64,000 nt of DNA from an uncultured Bacteroidales bacterium. GTDB lineage: Bacteria; Bacteroidota; Bacteroidia; Bacteroidales; Paludibacteraceae. A model generated the notes under the pieces. It was given only the letters and a program-made list of their open reading frames with translations. It had not been told where the DNA came from and searched no databases. Positions 52,110 through 62,189 of the stretch are shown here, in pieces (positions within the stretch are counted from its first letter, which is position 1; every line of letters starts with the position of its first letter). The position numbers and the translations under genes were made by a program. The stretch spans positions 1 to 64,000 of the forward strand of contig CADCBP010000006.1 in NCBI GenBank assembly GCA_902799705.1, read 5' to 3'.

Positions 52110-53042
52110 ATGTTTATCATGAGAAGGCATCTATATACCATAATTGTTACGCTTTGTGCTCTGCTGCTTTTGGCTCCATCTATAACAGCCAAAAACTCAC
52201 GCTGGAAGAAGGAACGTATCGTTTGGTCGCAAAAGCCAACAGGTAAGTCCGGCTTATATACGCAGCACAATTTTTTCATCTCACATGGCGTTACGCTGAA
52301 TGCAAATGCGTTGTATTATTTCGGCGATGTAGATAATGAGGGTGTCGCTTTCAACGGAGGGTTTAACATCAATAACTTAAGTTACGGAGGTTCGTTGGTA
52401 CTCGGCTACATGATGCCTGCGAGTACACATTGTAACCTGCGTTACACCTTAATGGGAGGAACGATTCATGGTAACAACGAGGCGAAATTCAAGCAACTGA
52501 ATCCTCCTCGGGATGATTTCCGGCGTTTCAAAGCCATACTGATTCAACCTGCATTCGGGGTAGAGATTTACCCGTTTTCCCGTGCCGGTTTCTATTTGTA
52601 TGCCGGCGTGGCTGTAACGGGAAGTATCATCACTAACTATGAATTCTTCTATTACAAGAGCATGCCGAGCGGCAAAGTGCTCGATAAGATTACAGGAAGC
52701 ACCTTTGGTATATTGCCTATGGTACAGGTAGGATTAGGTTATAGTTGGCGTCTGAACGAATCATGGGCGCTGAGTGCAGAAATCATGCTTCAGGAAGGTT
52801 TGGTAGATCTGCATTATATGAACCTGGATGCCTATCCTATGGCTGCATCGCAGAATAGTAAAGGGATTACAATGGGTAGTTTGGGTGCTACGTACGTAAA
52901 CCGTTACGGAGAGAAGACCTTGCACTGGAACGATGGCTGGTTTCAAATAGGACTGACTATTTCCTATCGTTGGAATACCTGCGAGCACTGCCGCATCATC
53001 AATAATTACAACAACATCAAGCCCGCACGAGGCAGAAAGTAA
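52110..53042 (+). CDS. Outer-membrane beta-barrel protein (DUF6089/PorG-like)
   Basis: 310 residues (a start at 52119, MRRHLYTI, is also plausible). Signal peptide to SITAK. The mature chain is a small barrel of alternating aromatic strands: HGVTLNANALYYFGDVDNEG, SYGGSLVLGYMM, NLRYTLMGGTIHG, FKAILIQPAFGVEIYPFSRAGFYLYAGVAV. This resembles the DUF6089/PorG family; PorG is a T9SS component, but family level only is safe here. Single gene with its own promoter; convergent with the next gene at a 2-bp gap. Confidence 0.7.
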   Translation: MFIMRRHLYTIIVTLCALLLLAPSITAKNSRWKKERIVWSQKPTGKSGLYTQHNFFISHGVTLNANALYYFGDVDNEGVAFNGGFNINNLSYGGSLVLGYMMPASTHCNLRYTLMGGTIHGNNEAKFKQLNPPRDDFRRFKAILIQPAFGVEIYPFSRAGFYLYAGVAVTGSIITNYEFFYYKSMPSGKVLDKITGSTFGILPMVQVGLGYSWRLNESWALSAEIMLQEGLVDLHYMNLDAYPMAASQNSKGITMGSLGATYVNRYGEKTLHWNDGWFQIGLTISYRWNTCEHCRIINNYNNIKPARGRK

Positions 53043-53044
53043 AC

Positions 53045-53704
53045 TCAGAGTTTTGGTCCTCGTTGCTTCTGTTTGACCGTTCCGGTCTCCGCGTGCTCCA
53101 CCAGATTTTCCAAGATTATCGCCAATCGCCATTCGATGGCGTTCTGCCATGTTTTATCCGAAATAAAGGTTGATAGTACTTTTCCAAAGACAAGGCGGAA
53201 TTCGTAATGCACACGAGTCTGATTTTCCGAGATGGGTTCCATCCTCATCACGAAATCCCCCCCCTCGAGAATTGAACCACTATAGGTAGCCGTCATGTGC
53301 GCAGTAAGCGGATACTTTGACTTAGCCGGGCGGGATAGTACATACTTCGTTCCCAGATGCTGGTCTTTCCACCAACGCACTCCGAGTACATAAATATCGA
53401 TAGCTACATCACCTGTTTTGTTCTTCGGATCATAGACACGGTCCTTATAACGCAACTGAATGGCATCGCGACTCTCCTTGGTCTTCTTTACATTTGTTTG
53501 CACTTCTGCCGTACCGGCGTACGCCCATGAGAATAAACTATCCGGGCAAGCCTGAAACTGGTAACAGAACTTATTCGTCGTCTTAAGCATTTCATGTAAC
53601 GGCGCATTGCAGATGGTATCTATAACCACTTCGCGCATCTGTGGACGAATGGCGAAGGCATACACAGATACAAAAAGACTGAGGAATAGAAATTTATATT
53701 TCAT
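53045..53704 (-). CDS. Exported START/SRPBCC-like hypothetical protein
   Basis: 219 residues from the ATG at 53704 (MKYKFLFLSLFVSVYAFA signal peptide). The upstream frame crosses the Dabb gene end. The mature part has a helix-grip-like pattern of strands and a long C-terminal helix (DKTWQNAIEWRLAIILENLVEHAE), with WWKDQHLGTKYVLSRP in the middle. Possible lipid- or ligand-binding protein; not a named family to me. Last gene of the 61-53 kb leftward operon. Confidence 0.65.
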   Translation of the reverse strand: MKYKFLFLSLFVSVYAFAIRPQMREVVIDTICNAPLHEMLKTTNKFCYQFQACPDSLFSWAYAGTAEVQTNVKKTKESRDAIQLRYKDRVYDPKNKTGDVAIDIYVLGVRWWKDQHLGTKYVLSRPAKSKYPLTAHMTATYSGSILEGGDFVMRMEPISENQTRVHYEFRLVFGKVLSTFISDKTWQNAIEWRLAIILENLVEHAETGTVKQKQRGPKL

Positions 53705-53726
53705 ATCAGATTGTTTTTCGGTAGTA

Positions 53727-54032
53727 TCAGATTTGATAGTCAAGGCATGTCCGCAGTTCTGTATTCGGGCGCACAATGCCGTCGGCAACCGCAACGTGAG
53801 CCGGGTGAACAGCGTATCCTATGAGAGCTTCTTCGGACTCGAGGGTGCTATCAAGCATTATATCGGCATTACTGCTGTCCAGCCTTCCGTCTATTTGCAC
53901 ATGGATATCAACCAGTCCCGGAATTTTTCCCTGTAAGTCCTCCAGTCCTTGCTTGATCGCCAGGGCTTTCTCGCGTTTCTCAGCGGCATTAAGGTCCGCA
54001 CGCAAACGCCATAAGATAATGTGTTTTATCAT
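53727..54032 (-). CDS. Dabb-family stress-response alpha/beta barrel protein
   Basis: 101 residues. Start MIKHIILWRLRADLN with His at the second beta strand; KIPGLVDIHVQIDGR and a C-terminal AVHPAHVAVADGIVRPN are typical of the dimeric alpha/beta barrel (Dabb) family. Function is rarely known; some members act in small-molecule modification. It overlaps menG by 4 bp (ATGA). Confidence 0.88.
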   Translation of the reverse strand: MIKHIILWRLRADLNAAEKREKALAIKQGLEDLQGKIPGLVDIHVQIDGRLDSSNADIMLDSTLESEEALIGYAVHPAHVAVADGIVRPNTELRTCLDYQI

Positions 54033-54712
54033 TTTATTGCTGTATAAATTGTTGCAATTCCCAAACTGAGCGGGATAAAATGCTCATTGCCAAACCCCGC
54101 GTCATGCAGATGCTGTACAAAGGTTTCTCCCCAACAAAACGACTTCACGCTGCGGTTGAGATAGGTGTAAGCAGTCTTGTCTCTACTCACTATTCGTCCG
54201 ACACCGGGCAAGATACGCGTGAAATACAAATCATACAAATTGCGCACAAAGCGGTTCGTGGGATACGAGAACTCCAGAATTGTCACTTGTCCTCCGGGTT
54301 TGAGCACACGGTACATCTCTCTAAGTCCGGCATCGAGGTCGCTGAAGTTCCGGCATCCGAAAGCGCATGTCACTCCATCAAAAAAGGCATTCTCAAAAGG
54401 CATTTCTTGCGCATTGCCGTGCACGAAAGTCACATTCATCTTATGCTTTGCACATTTCTCTTCGCCGATAGCCATCATCCTATCGGAGAGGTCGAGTCCT
54501 GTTACTTTTTCCGCTTTTCCACGTCGAAGCATCTCTATCGTCAAGTCAGCGGTACCGATTGCCACGTCGAGCACATGCGCAGCAGGCTGCATCTCTTTCA
54601 CCGTTTTACGCCGCCAAAAGCGATCAATATTCATCGACAAGCCATGGTTGAGTCCGTCATACGTACTCGCGATGCGGTCAAATAACTGCCCTATGTGCTG
54701 TTTCTCTTCCAC
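54029..54712 (-). CDS. menG: Demethylmenaquinone methyltransferase
   Basis: 227 residues, MenG/UbiE family; last step of menaquinone synthesis for anaerobic respiration (fumarate reductase). MEEKQHIGQLFDRIASTYDGLNHGLS, SAM motif I LDVAIGTADLT (~48-58), and FDGVTCAFGCRNFSDLDAGLREMYRVLKPGGQ are characteristic. Four bp downstream of dsbD. No ubiquinone genes are around, so menG is preferred over ubiE. Confidence 0.92.
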   Translation of the reverse strand: MEEKQHIGQLFDRIASTYDGLNHGLSMNIDRFWRRKTVKEMQPAAHVLDVAIGTADLTIEMLRRGKAEKVTGLDLSDRMMAIGEEKCAKHKMNVTFVHGNAQEMPFENAFFDGVTCAFGCRNFSDLDAGLREMYRVLKPGGQVTILEFSYPTNRFVRNLYDLYFTRILPGVGRIVSRDKTAYTYLNRSVKSFCWGETFVQHLHDAGFGNEHFIPLSLGIATIYTAIK

Positions 54713-54715
54713 GAA

Positions 54716-56305
54716 TCAATATTTAAGCCATTGAATAAATGTATCCGGATCGGTAGTGAAAACCATCGGTTCAGCTATCGAGTGACCGTAAGGATCCAAC
54801 TGTACAAAGAAAGGCTGGGCATTTGCTCCAAACTGTTCCCTTTGTATCTGTGAGTTGCGGTCCCCTATTCCATCCCGTTTATCGTCAACGAAGAGTTGGA
54901 TAAACACGTAGTTCTGCATACGACTTTTTACGCTGTCGTTATCCAGTACATAGGCTTCCATCTTCCGGCAGTTCACGCAGCCGTACCCCGTAAAATCGAT
55001 AATTACAGGTTTACTCGTCTGACGGGCGTAGGCCATGCCCTCTTCATAGTCATAGAACACTTCGCGCCCTTCTATTTCCATAGGCGGAGCAAAGGCAGAG
55101 ATGGCTTTTACAGGCGCACCTCTAAGTCCCGGGACAAGGTAAAAAGCAAAAGCTAACGAAGGAATAATCACAATTGCACGAATAATCTTGCGTGTTATAG
55201 ATACGTTCCATATATTCCAAAGAAGATATATTCCAATTCCCAAGAAACAAACAATCCAAATGGCTATAAAGAGCCAACGCGGTAAGATTCCCCAACCGTA
55301 GGCAAGATCTGCCACGGAGAGGAATTTCAGAGATAAAGCCAATTCGAGGAAAGCCAATACAACCTTGAAAGATGTCATCCAGTCCCCAGATTTTGGAGCA
55401 TTCTTCAACCATTGCGGGAACATCGCAAAGAGAGAGAATGGCATAGCTAACGCGATGGCAAAGCCCAACATACCAATAGTCGGAGCCAGCAAACTACGGC
55501 CGGCTGCTTCTACCAGCAAGGTACCAATGATAGGGCCGGTACAAGAGAAAGAGACGATGACAAGCGTGAATGCCATGAGTAATATACTCACGAAACCACC
55601 CGTCGAGCGGGCTTTGTTATCCAAGGCTGTTGACCAACTATCCGGTAACGTGATTTCGAAGAGGCCGAAGAACGACAACGCAAAAACTACCAGCAAGAGG
55701 AAGAAGAAGATATTCACTACCGCATTGGTACTCAGGTCATTCAATGCAGAAGCCCCGAAGAGCAATGTAACTAACAAGCCCAAGCCGACATACAATACAA
55801 TGATACTTATACCATACAGGATAGCATCCTTCTTTCCTCCTCCTTTCTTCAAGAAGAAAGAAACGGTCATCGGAATAATCGGCCATACGCAAGGTGTGAA
55901 GATGGCTAACAGTCCACCCAAGAAGCCGAGCAGGAAAATAAGCCATAATGAGCGGTCAGCACCCGAACCCAATGATGACGTTTCGTGTGATGATACGCTA
56001 TGAGCGCTTAATGGTTCATATTCCCATACTTCCGGAGCCGTACACATGTTATCGTTGCAAGCATTGAAACGGACAGGTGCAAGATCGGTCTTGGCGAGTG
56101 TCATGACGAAGGAGTCTTTAAACTCCTGCGTGAACAAGAAATCGCCCATCTCAATGATAGACATGTGCCAGCCGGGTTCTACCACTGCTTTTATGCGCAC
56201 GCTATCATCTCCAATAGTTTCACCGCTCCATTTCACAGGTTGCACCATCTGAGCAACACTCAGAAGCGGCAAGAAAGCAAGTACTATGAATAAAATACGT
56301 TTCAT
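54716..56305 (-). CDS. dsbD: Thiol:disulfide interchange protein DsbD family
   Basis: 529 residues; carries electrons from cytoplasmic thioredoxin to the periplasm. Signal peptide; N-terminal alpha domain with Cys83 and Cys88 (NACNDNMC); eight membrane helices with the beta-domain Cys in FTPCVWPIIP (~137) and FSCTGPIIG (~256); C-terminal thioredoxin domain with CVNC at 443-446. All six redox Cys are present. It overlaps gtrA by 4 bp. Confidence 0.93.
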   Translation of the reverse strand: MKRILFIVLAFLPLLSVAQMVQPVKWSGETIGDDSVRIKAVVEPGWHMSIIEMGDFLFTQEFKDSFVMTLAKTDLAPVRFNACNDNMCTAPEVWEYEPLSAHSVSSHETSSLGSGADRSLWLIFLLGFLGGLLAIFTPCVWPIIPMTVSFFLKKGGGKKDAILYGISIIVLYVGLGLLVTLLFGASALNDLSTNAVVNIFFFLLLVVFALSFFGLFEITLPDSWSTALDNKARSTGGFVSILLMAFTLVIVSFSCTGPIIGTLLVEAAGRSLLAPTIGMLGFAIALAMPFSLFAMFPQWLKNAPKSGDWMTSFKVVLAFLELALSLKFLSVADLAYGWGILPRWLFIAIWIVCFLGIGIYLLWNIWNVSITRKIIRAIVIIPSLAFAFYLVPGLRGAPVKAISAFAPPMEIEGREVFYDYEEGMAYARQTSKPVIIDFTGYGCVNCRKMEAYVLDNDSVKSRMQNYVFIQLFVDDKRDGIGDRNSQIQREQFGANAQPFFVQLDPYGHSIAEPMVFTTDPDTFIQWLKY

Positions 56306-56748
56306 ACCGGGGGTTCTTCAATGGGTTCTTCTTTTTTCTTGAAGAAAAGCAGACACACGAGGTAATTAATACACCCGCCGATGAAGATGACGACATAACT
56401 GATATAATCATCCCGCCATGTAGAAAGCCAGAGAATCATCAGCGGCAGAAGTCCTAACTGAATTCCAAGATTGATTGCTCGCGCCAAGAGGAAACCTCCG
56501 GCATTCTTGATATTAGGCCTGGTGCCAAAGGTGTACCAGTTCAGGAAAAGATAGTTCGGTATCATTTCCAACAGATAACCTATCGCAAAGGCCACATAAT
56601 ACAATGCTGCGCCCTTATCCGGGTGGTCAAAGAGCAGCAATGCGGCCATAAAAATCCATGTCTGAACGAACATACCCGTTGTGCCGACCACTGCAAAGCG
56701 GAAGGCACTACGGATTTGTGCAGGGAAATATGAGGTTATTAGTCGCAT
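56302..56748 (-). CDS. GtrA-family membrane protein
   Basis: 148 residues from the ATG at 56748 (MRLITSYFPAQIRSAFRFAVVG); a start at 56871 would overlap alaS by 62 bp and is less likely. Four transmembrane helices; typical FAVVGTTGMFVQTW start and FLNWYTF before helix 3. The family is proposed to flip polyprenyl-linked sugars for glycosylation of surface polysaccharide. No glycosyltransferase is next to it. Confidence 0.88.
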   Translation of the reverse strand: MRLITSYFPAQIRSAFRFAVVGTTGMFVQTWIFMAALLLFDHPDKGAALYYVAFAIGYLLEMIPNYLFLNWYTFGTRPNIKNAGGFLLARAINLGIQLGLLPLMILWLSTWRDDYISYVVIFIGGCINYLVCLLFFKKKEEPIEEPPV

Positions 56749-56809
56749 TCTCACTCGTTTCAGGTCCGATTCGATTCTGTCTCGATAGTGTCTCGTTAGT
56801 CTGATTTTG

Positions 56810-59416
56810 TCACTCAATGGCGGCAAGTAACTCTTCCATGGCAGCATTGAGTCCGTTGACATCGCGTCCACCGGCAGTAGCCATCCACGGTTGGCCTCCT
56901 CCGCCGCCTTGTATATGTTTAGCAGCAGACTTAATCATCGCGCCGGCGTTCTTACCTTCGTTCACCAACGGCTGGCTGAGGAAGACGGCGATAGTCGGCT
57001 TTCCTTCCCATTGGGTAGCAGCGACCACAGCAAACTTGACGTCAGTGAACTTGCCGCGCAGCAAAGGCATAACGCCACGAATCATATCGGGGTTAAGTTC
57101 ACCCTGCAAGCGAACGAGTTTAATATCACCAAAGTCTTCCGCGGATGCGATGATACGATCACGGAACATCTCTATTTTCTCCGCCACGTACCGATCAATA
57201 CGTTTTTTCAAATCGGTATTTTCCTCTATCTGCTTCAAAATTGCGCCCTCCAAATCGGGAGCATTATGGAATATATCCCGTAGATGGTTGAGAATATCCT
57301 GCATACCATAGTATAACTGATCAGCTTTTGCGCTAGTGACAGCCTCAATACGACGAACTCCGGCCGCAATGCTGGTTTCCATGATAATACGTACAGAACC
57401 GATACGTCCTGTTGAAGACACATGGCAACCTCCGCACAATTCTACCGAAGGACCATATTTAATCACGCGTACGTCATCTCCGTATTTCTCGCCAAACAAC
57501 GCCATAGCCCCCATTGCCTTTGCTTCTGCTATCGGTGTATGACGGCTTTCTTCCAGGTGAATATCCTGACGGATGAGTTTATTCGCGAGTTTCTCTACTT
57601 CGCGGAGTTCCTCCGGCGTCACTTTCTGGAAATGGCTGAAGTCGAAACGCAGACTCTCAGGTGTGACAAGACTACCCTTCTGCTCCACGTGTTTGCCCAA
57701 CACTTCGCGTAACGCATAATGGAGAATGTGCGTAGCCGAGTGATTGCATGCAATAGCCTGCCGGCGCTCTGCGTCCACGATAGCAGTCAAGGTTCCGGTT
57801 AGATCCGCCGGCAGTTCTGCAAGAATATGTACCGGCAGGTTGTTCTCGCGCTTTGTATCAAGCACACGCACATTACCCAAAGTGCCGGTGTCACCTACTT
57901 CACCACCCATCTCGGCATAGAACGGTGTCTTGTCCAGGACGACCTGATAATATGACTTGCCCTTCTGGCTCACCTGGCGGTATCGGAGTATATGACAATC
58001 CACAGTCAGTTCATCGTAGCCGACGAACTCCGTCTCTCCTTCGGCCAGCACCGTCCAGTCTCCGAGGTCTTGTTTATTGGCTTCACGTCCCATGGACTTT
58101 TGGTGTTCAAGGGCTTTGTTATACTCCTCTTCATTGGTGGTAAATCCGTTCTCGCGAAGGATAAGTTCGGTAAGGTCAAGCGGGAAACCATAGGTATCCT
58201 TGAGCGTGAAAACATCCACGCCGCTAATCTCTTTCTTTCCGGCTTTGCGCGCTTCATCCATGAGTTTATCCAGCAGACCGATACCTTTATCCAGCGTGCG
58301 CAGGAAGGCTTCTTCTTCGGACTTGATGACCGGTGTAATCTGCGCCTCCTGCGCTCTCAACTCCGGATATGCCTCGCCGAGATCTTCTATGAGTTGCGGC
58401 ACCAGTCGATAGAGGAACGCCGTCCGCATGTTCAGGAACGTATATCCGTAACGTACCGCACGGCGAAGAATACGACGGATGACATATCCCGCTTTCTCGT
58501 TAGAAGGCAACTGCCCGTCCGTGATAGCGAAAGCGATGGTACGTATGTGATCAGCGATGACACGCATTGCAACATCTGTCTTCTCGTCCTTACCATAGGT
58601 ACAGCCACAGATATCGCCAATACGCTTGAGCATAGGCTGGAACACATCCGTGTCATAGTTAGAAGTCTTTCCTTGAATAGTACGAACGAGACGTTCGAAG
58701 CCCATACCGGTGTCTATTACTTTCTTAGCCAGCGGCTCCAAAGATCCGTCCGCCTTGCGGTTGTACTGCATGAAGACGATATTCCATATCTCAATAACCT
58801 GCGGATGATCTTTGTTCACCAATTCGCGACCCGGCACTTTCGCGCGCTCTTCGGCACTACGGCTGTCCACGTGAATCTCCGAACACGGACCACATGGCCC
58901 TGTATCACCCATTTCCCAGAAATTATCGTGTTTATTTCCGTTCAGAATATGATCGGCTGGCAAGTGTTTTGCCCAAATGGAAGCCGCCTCATCATCACGG
59001 GCCAAACCTTCTTCCGGCGAACCCTCAAACACGGTCGCGTACAGATTGGACGGGTCTATCTTCAATACATCAACGATATACTCCCATGCAAAATCGATAG
59101 CTTCTTTCTTGAAGTAATCGCCGAACGACCAGTTACCGAGCATCTCGAACATGGTGTGATGGTATGTATCGTGCCCGACCTCTTCGAGGTCATTATGTTT
59201 GCCGGACACGCGCAGACATTTCTGGCTGTCCGCCACACGCGGGTACTTAATCGGATCATTGCCAAGGATAATACCTTTCCAGGGGTTCATGCCGGCATTA
59301 GTGAACATGAGCGTGGGGTCATCTTTGATGACCATTGGCGCAGAAGGAACGATCTGGTGTCCTTTCGCTGCCATGAAGTCCAAGAAGGACTGACGAATTT
59401 CTTTACTGGTTCTCAT
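56810..59416 (-). CDS. alaS: Alanyl-tRNA synthetase
   Basis: 868 residues. Class II catalytic core ([32 protein letters not shown]), a central helical domain, and the editing domain with zinc-like motif HSATH (~562) and CGGCH (~662). The C-Ala domain ends [14 protein letters not shown]. It overlaps pdxA by 14 bp. Essential housekeeping gene with no unusual feature. Confidence 0.96.
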   Translation of the reverse strand: MRTSKEIRQSFLDFMAAKGHQIVPSAPMVIKDDPTLMFTNAGMNPWKGIILGNDPIKYPRVADSQKCLRVSGKHNDLEEVGHDTYHHTMFEMLGNWSFGDYFKKEAIDFAWEYIVDVLKIDPSNLYATVFEGSPEEGLARDDEAASIWAKHLPADHILNGNKHDNFWEMGDTGPCGPCSEIHVDSRSAEERAKVPGRELVNKDHPQVIEIWNIVFMQYNRKADGSLEPLAKKVIDTGMGFERLVRTIQGKTSNYDTDVFQPMLKRIGDICGCTYGKDEKTDVAMRVIADHIRTIAFAITDGQLPSNEKAGYVIRRILRRAVRYGYTFLNMRTAFLYRLVPQLIEDLGEAYPELRAQEAQITPVIKSEEEAFLRTLDKGIGLLDKLMDEARKAGKKEISGVDVFTLKDTYGFPLDLTELILRENGFTTNEEEYNKALEHQKSMGREANKQDLGDWTVLAEGETEFVGYDELTVDCHILRYRQVSQKGKSYYQVVLDKTPFYAEMGGEVGDTGTLGNVRVLDTKRENNLPVHILAELPADLTGTLTAIVDAERRQAIACNHSATHILHYALREVLGKHVEQKGSLVTPESLRFDFSHFQKVTPEELREVEKLANKLIRQDIHLEESRHTPIAEAKAMGAMALFGEKYGDDVRVIKYGPSVELCGGCHVSSTGRIGSVRIIMETSIAAGVRRIEAVTSAKADQLYYGMQDILNHLRDIFHNAPDLEGAILKQIEENTDLKKRIDRYVAEKIEMFRDRIIASAEDFGDIKLVRLQGELNPDMIRGVMPLLRGKFTDVKFAVVAATQWEGKPTIAVFLSQPLVNEGKNAGAMIKSAAKHIQGGGGGQPWMATAGGRDVNGLNAAMEELLAAIE

Positions 59417-60506
59417 TATATCTCGTTGTCTTAAAATCTATGAATTCGCGGCGCGGTTTTCCTTCGCCGTCGTTGCGTTCAATAAAAGGTAGCGGATTGG
59501 ACGTCAGATTGTCATATTCAGTACGTTGGCGCAATACATCTATCGCCATAAAAATTGCATTACGCATGGACGAAGGATCCGCTTGGTCTTTTCCTGCGAT
59601 GTCATACCCGGTCCCATGGTCAGGCGATGTGCGCACAATATTCAATCCTGCGGTGAAGTTCACGCCGCTCATATCCAGTGTTTTGAATGGTATCAATCCC
59701 TGGTCGTGATACATTGCAAGCACCGCATCGAAATGCGAGAAATGACAAGTACCGAAGAAACCGTCTGCCGCGTATGGACCAAAAGCCCATATACCCTGCT
59801 CTTTTGCCTTCTCAAGAACCGGAACAATGATCTGTTGTTCCTCTTTCCCGAGCAGTCCTTGATCACCGGCATGAGGGTTCAAGGCCAACACCGCTATGCG
59901 CGGTTTCTCAAGACCGAAATCGCGTTTGAGAGATTGATTCAAAATCGTGAGTTTTTTCAGAATACGCTCCTCGGTTATCTGTGCCGGTATTTCAGACAAA
60001 GCGACATGATTGCTCACCAGTGCAACACGAAGACCGCCGCTGCAAAGCATCATCAGTTCTTCGCCTTCAAACTGCTTCTCCAAATATTCCGTATGTCCGG
60101 TAAATCCGGGTAAGGTCTGCGCCACTGTTTCTTTATTCAGCGGGGCGGTAACGAGGGCTTGCACTTTTCCTGCCTTAAGATCGCGACAGGCACGTTCCAG
60201 AGACGCGAGAGCCGCTTTACCGGCTTCGGGCGTAGGAGTACCGATTTCTACCGGCAAGTTATCGGTATAACAGGTAATGAGATTCAGACGTCCGTCTTTC
60301 GCTTGTTCCGGCGAGTCAATAAGGTTCCATGTGACGTTATGGTACTCTTCGGACAACGTTGCGATGTGCTTCTTCGCAACGGCTGCATTGCCGTAGATTA
60401 TTGGACGCATGATATCAAACATGTATCCTACGAGAAGCGACTTGATAATCACTTCGTATCCTACGCCGTTAGTATCACCGGCTGTGATGGCTACTATAGG
60501 TTTCAT
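59403..60506 (-). CDS. pdxA: 4-Hydroxythreonine-4-phosphate dehydrogenase
   Basis: 367 residues; NAD-dependent oxidation in the DXP-dependent vitamin B6 route (serC in this window supplies the earlier step). [19 protein letters not shown] (7-25), [16 protein letters not shown] (His ligand), [11 protein letters not shown], and [14 protein letters not shown] with [17 protein letters not shown]. It overlaps the nitroreductase gene by 32 bp. Confidence 0.94.
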   Translation of the reverse strand: MKPIVAITAGDTNGVGYEVIIKSLLVGYMFDIMRPIIYGNAAVAKKHIATLSEEYHNVTWNLIDSPEQAKDGRLNLITCYTDNLPVEIGTPTPEAGKAALASLERACRDLKAGKVQALVTAPLNKETVAQTLPGFTGHTEYLEKQFEGEELMMLCSGGLRVALVSNHVALSEIPAQITEERILKKLTILNQSLKRDFGLEKPRIAVLALNPHAGDQGLLGKEEQQIIVPVLEKAKEQGIWAFGPYAADGFFGTCHFSHFDAVLAMYHDQGLIPFKTLDMSGVNFTAGLNIVRTSPDHGTGYDIAGKDQADPSSMRNAIFMAIDVLRQRTEYDNLTSNPLPFIERNDGEGKPRREFIDFKTTRYNENQ

Positions 60507-61008
60507 TATGTATCTTTTCGTATTTCAGTTTATTCAAATCGTAGTTCTGGCGTTCCTCATCCGGGTAACCGAGTGCTATCGCGCATAACACCACTTTGTC
60601 GGCAGGAATGGCACACAATTCTCTTACCATCGCTTCGGACTCCTCGCGTTCATAAATATGACACCAACAAGCGCCTATTCCCTGCTCTGCAGCCGCAAGA
60701 AGTATATGTTCCGCAGCTATCGCACCATCTGACATCCATGTGTTGTCACACAAAGTAGGGTCAAGAGCGATAATAATACCCGCCGTCGCAGTATCGAACA
60801 TCTGACTACCGTAAGTCTTACATCCGCTCAATGCGCGCAACTTCGCTTCATCGCGCACTACGATAAACTCCCACGGGCAAGTCCGCTTGGCACTCGGAGA
60901 CATCAGCGCGCAGCGCAACATATAATCTATTTTCTCCTGCTCTACCGGCCGCGAAATATACTTACGTATTGACCGGCGTCGTTGACATAATTTTTCAAAA
61001 GAATCCAT
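60475..61008 (-). CDS. Nitroreductase-family FMN protein
   Basis: 177 residues from the ATG at 61008 (MDSFEKLCQRRRSIRKYIS); the RRRSIRKY motif binds FMN phosphate. CPWEFIVVRDEAK and GACWCHIYER follow. Reduces nitro or quinone compounds with NAD(P)H; the natural substrate is unknown. It is first in the leftward operon with promoter 61028-61059 and a leader of only ~14 nt. Confidence 0.88.
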   Translation of the reverse strand: MDSFEKLCQRRRSIRKYISRPVEQEKIDYMLRCALMSPSAKRTCPWEFIVVRDEAKLRALSGCKTYGSQMFDTATAGIIIALDPTLCDNTWMSDGAIAAEHILLAAAEQGIGACWCHIYEREESEAMVRELCAIPADKVVLCAIALGYPDEERQNYDLNKLKYEKIHNETYSSHHSR

Positions 61009-61027
61009 ACCATTCCAAATTAGCGTG

Positions 61028-61059
61028 CAAAGATACACTTTTTTTTTGATATACGCAAA
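61028..61059 (-). promoter_or_regulatory. Promoter for the nitroreductase-to-53045 operon
   Basis: Minus strand TTTG (61059-61056), 20-bp spacer, TATCTTTG (61035-61028), followed by CACGC. Confidence 0.85.
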
Positions 61060-61147
61060 TAGAAAATAAAAATGTTTTCTAAATTTACGTTATATGCATA
61101 AAAAAATTATCAAAATGCGTAATTTTAGCATTTTTCAGGCAAGTTTA

Positions 61148-61179
61148 TTTGCATATATTATTTTTTTATTGTATTTTTG
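61148..61179 (+). promoter_or_regulatory. Promoter for the paired lipoproteins
   Basis: TTTG at 61148-61151, 20-bp spacer, TATTTTTG at 61172-61179, followed by CAGCC. Confidence 0.85.
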
Positions 61180-61235
61180 CAGCCAAAATAGGTATTGGTA
61201 CCTATTCTTTATGTATAACAAATAATTTACTATTT

Positions 61236-62177
61236 ATGAAAAGAATTTCTATCTTCTCATTCATCTTGCTAAGTATGTTCTTGGCAAGTTGTACGACGTA
61301 CCAGTACACTGCTCGTCAGACGGAGATTAACAATCGTCAGATGGACACGAAGGTACAACGCGCCGAAATTAAAGTGGATTATAACCATCAAGTGACGGCG
61401 ACATCTAATTTTCAACTTACCCGCAAAGACGCGATTGCCGAGGCTGAGTTTAATTGCATTCGCGATGAGAAAATCGACGTAGTAGTAGATCCTATTTACA
61501 AAATCGAGTTCAGACCGTTCAAACTCAAGAGAAAATACCGCGCAACCATTATCGGTTTCGAAGGTCTGTACGAGGAGAAAGAGAATCTGCTGGATGAATC
61601 GAAGAAATACACGATTGAGGACATTGAGAAATTCAAATTGCTATATGATCCGAGTTTTCTGCCGTACTATTATCAACAGCCCCTTCCAGCCGGTGGCGAT
61701 GTATATAACTATTACATCAAATCTGGCGTAAATGGTTCGAATGTGGCTCCGGCAGCTCCGGCGAAGAGTAAAGTATCAAGCAAAACCGCTCCTTCCATCA
61801 TGCTGAGAAACGATAAGCCTGCTCGTCAGCGCCCCTTCAAACAATATACGAGCGAGGATCTGCGTAAAGCGAAACAACTTCGCGATGCCGGTATCGGTGC
61901 TATTGTATGCGGTGCTGCTGCATGTTTAGGAGTTGGCCTTCCCGTCTTCATTGCAGGAGAGAGTGGAGCTTTTGGACAAAAAAAATATAGCGAACCGAAC
62001 GATGCTGCTATAGTAGCAGGTGCCGTGTTGATGGGTGTAGGTGGTGCTACATTTATGGCTGGTATTCCTATTGTATCTGTAGGCGCTACTCGCTACAATA
62101 TGCTCAAAAAAGCTCAGGGAATGAATCTTACGTTTAATGCCGGTGCTAATGGTGTCGGTTTGGGTCTCACCTTTTAA
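61236..62177 (+). CDS. Lipoprotein, paralogue of the next gene
   Basis: 313 residues from the ATG at 61236. Signal peptide with lipobox LASC (Cys ~18). Domain (~30-150) with KIDVVVDPIYKIEFRPFKLKRKYRATIIGFEGLY, also found in the next protein. A Pro/Ala/Lys-rich linker follows, then a C-terminal half with two Gly-rich hydrophobic helices (GIGAIVCGAAACLGVGLPVFIAG; AAIVAGAVLMGVGGATFMAG) absent from the neighbour. Family not recognised; likely an envelope protein. Confidence 0.75.
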   Translation: MKRISIFSFILLSMFLASCTTYQYTARQTEINNRQMDTKVQRAEIKVDYNHQVTATSNFQLTRKDAIAEAEFNCIRDEKIDVVVDPIYKIEFRPFKLKRKYRATIIGFEGLYEEKENLLDESKKYTIEDIEKFKLLYDPSFLPYYYQQPLPAGGDVYNYYIKSGVNGSNVAPAAPAKSKVSSKTAPSIMLRNDKPARQRPFKQYTSEDLRKAKQLRDAGIGAIVCGAAACLGVGLPVFIAGESGAFGQKKYSEPNDAAIVAGAVLMGVGGATFMAGIPIVSVGATRYNMLKKAQGMNLTFNAGANGVGLGLTF

Positions 62178-62189
62178 AATTAATATATT

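Noticed and set aside
57992..59434. 480-residue plus-strand open frame opposite alaS
   Set aside because: It is a shadow of alaS; the composition is unlike a protein family and alaS is certain.
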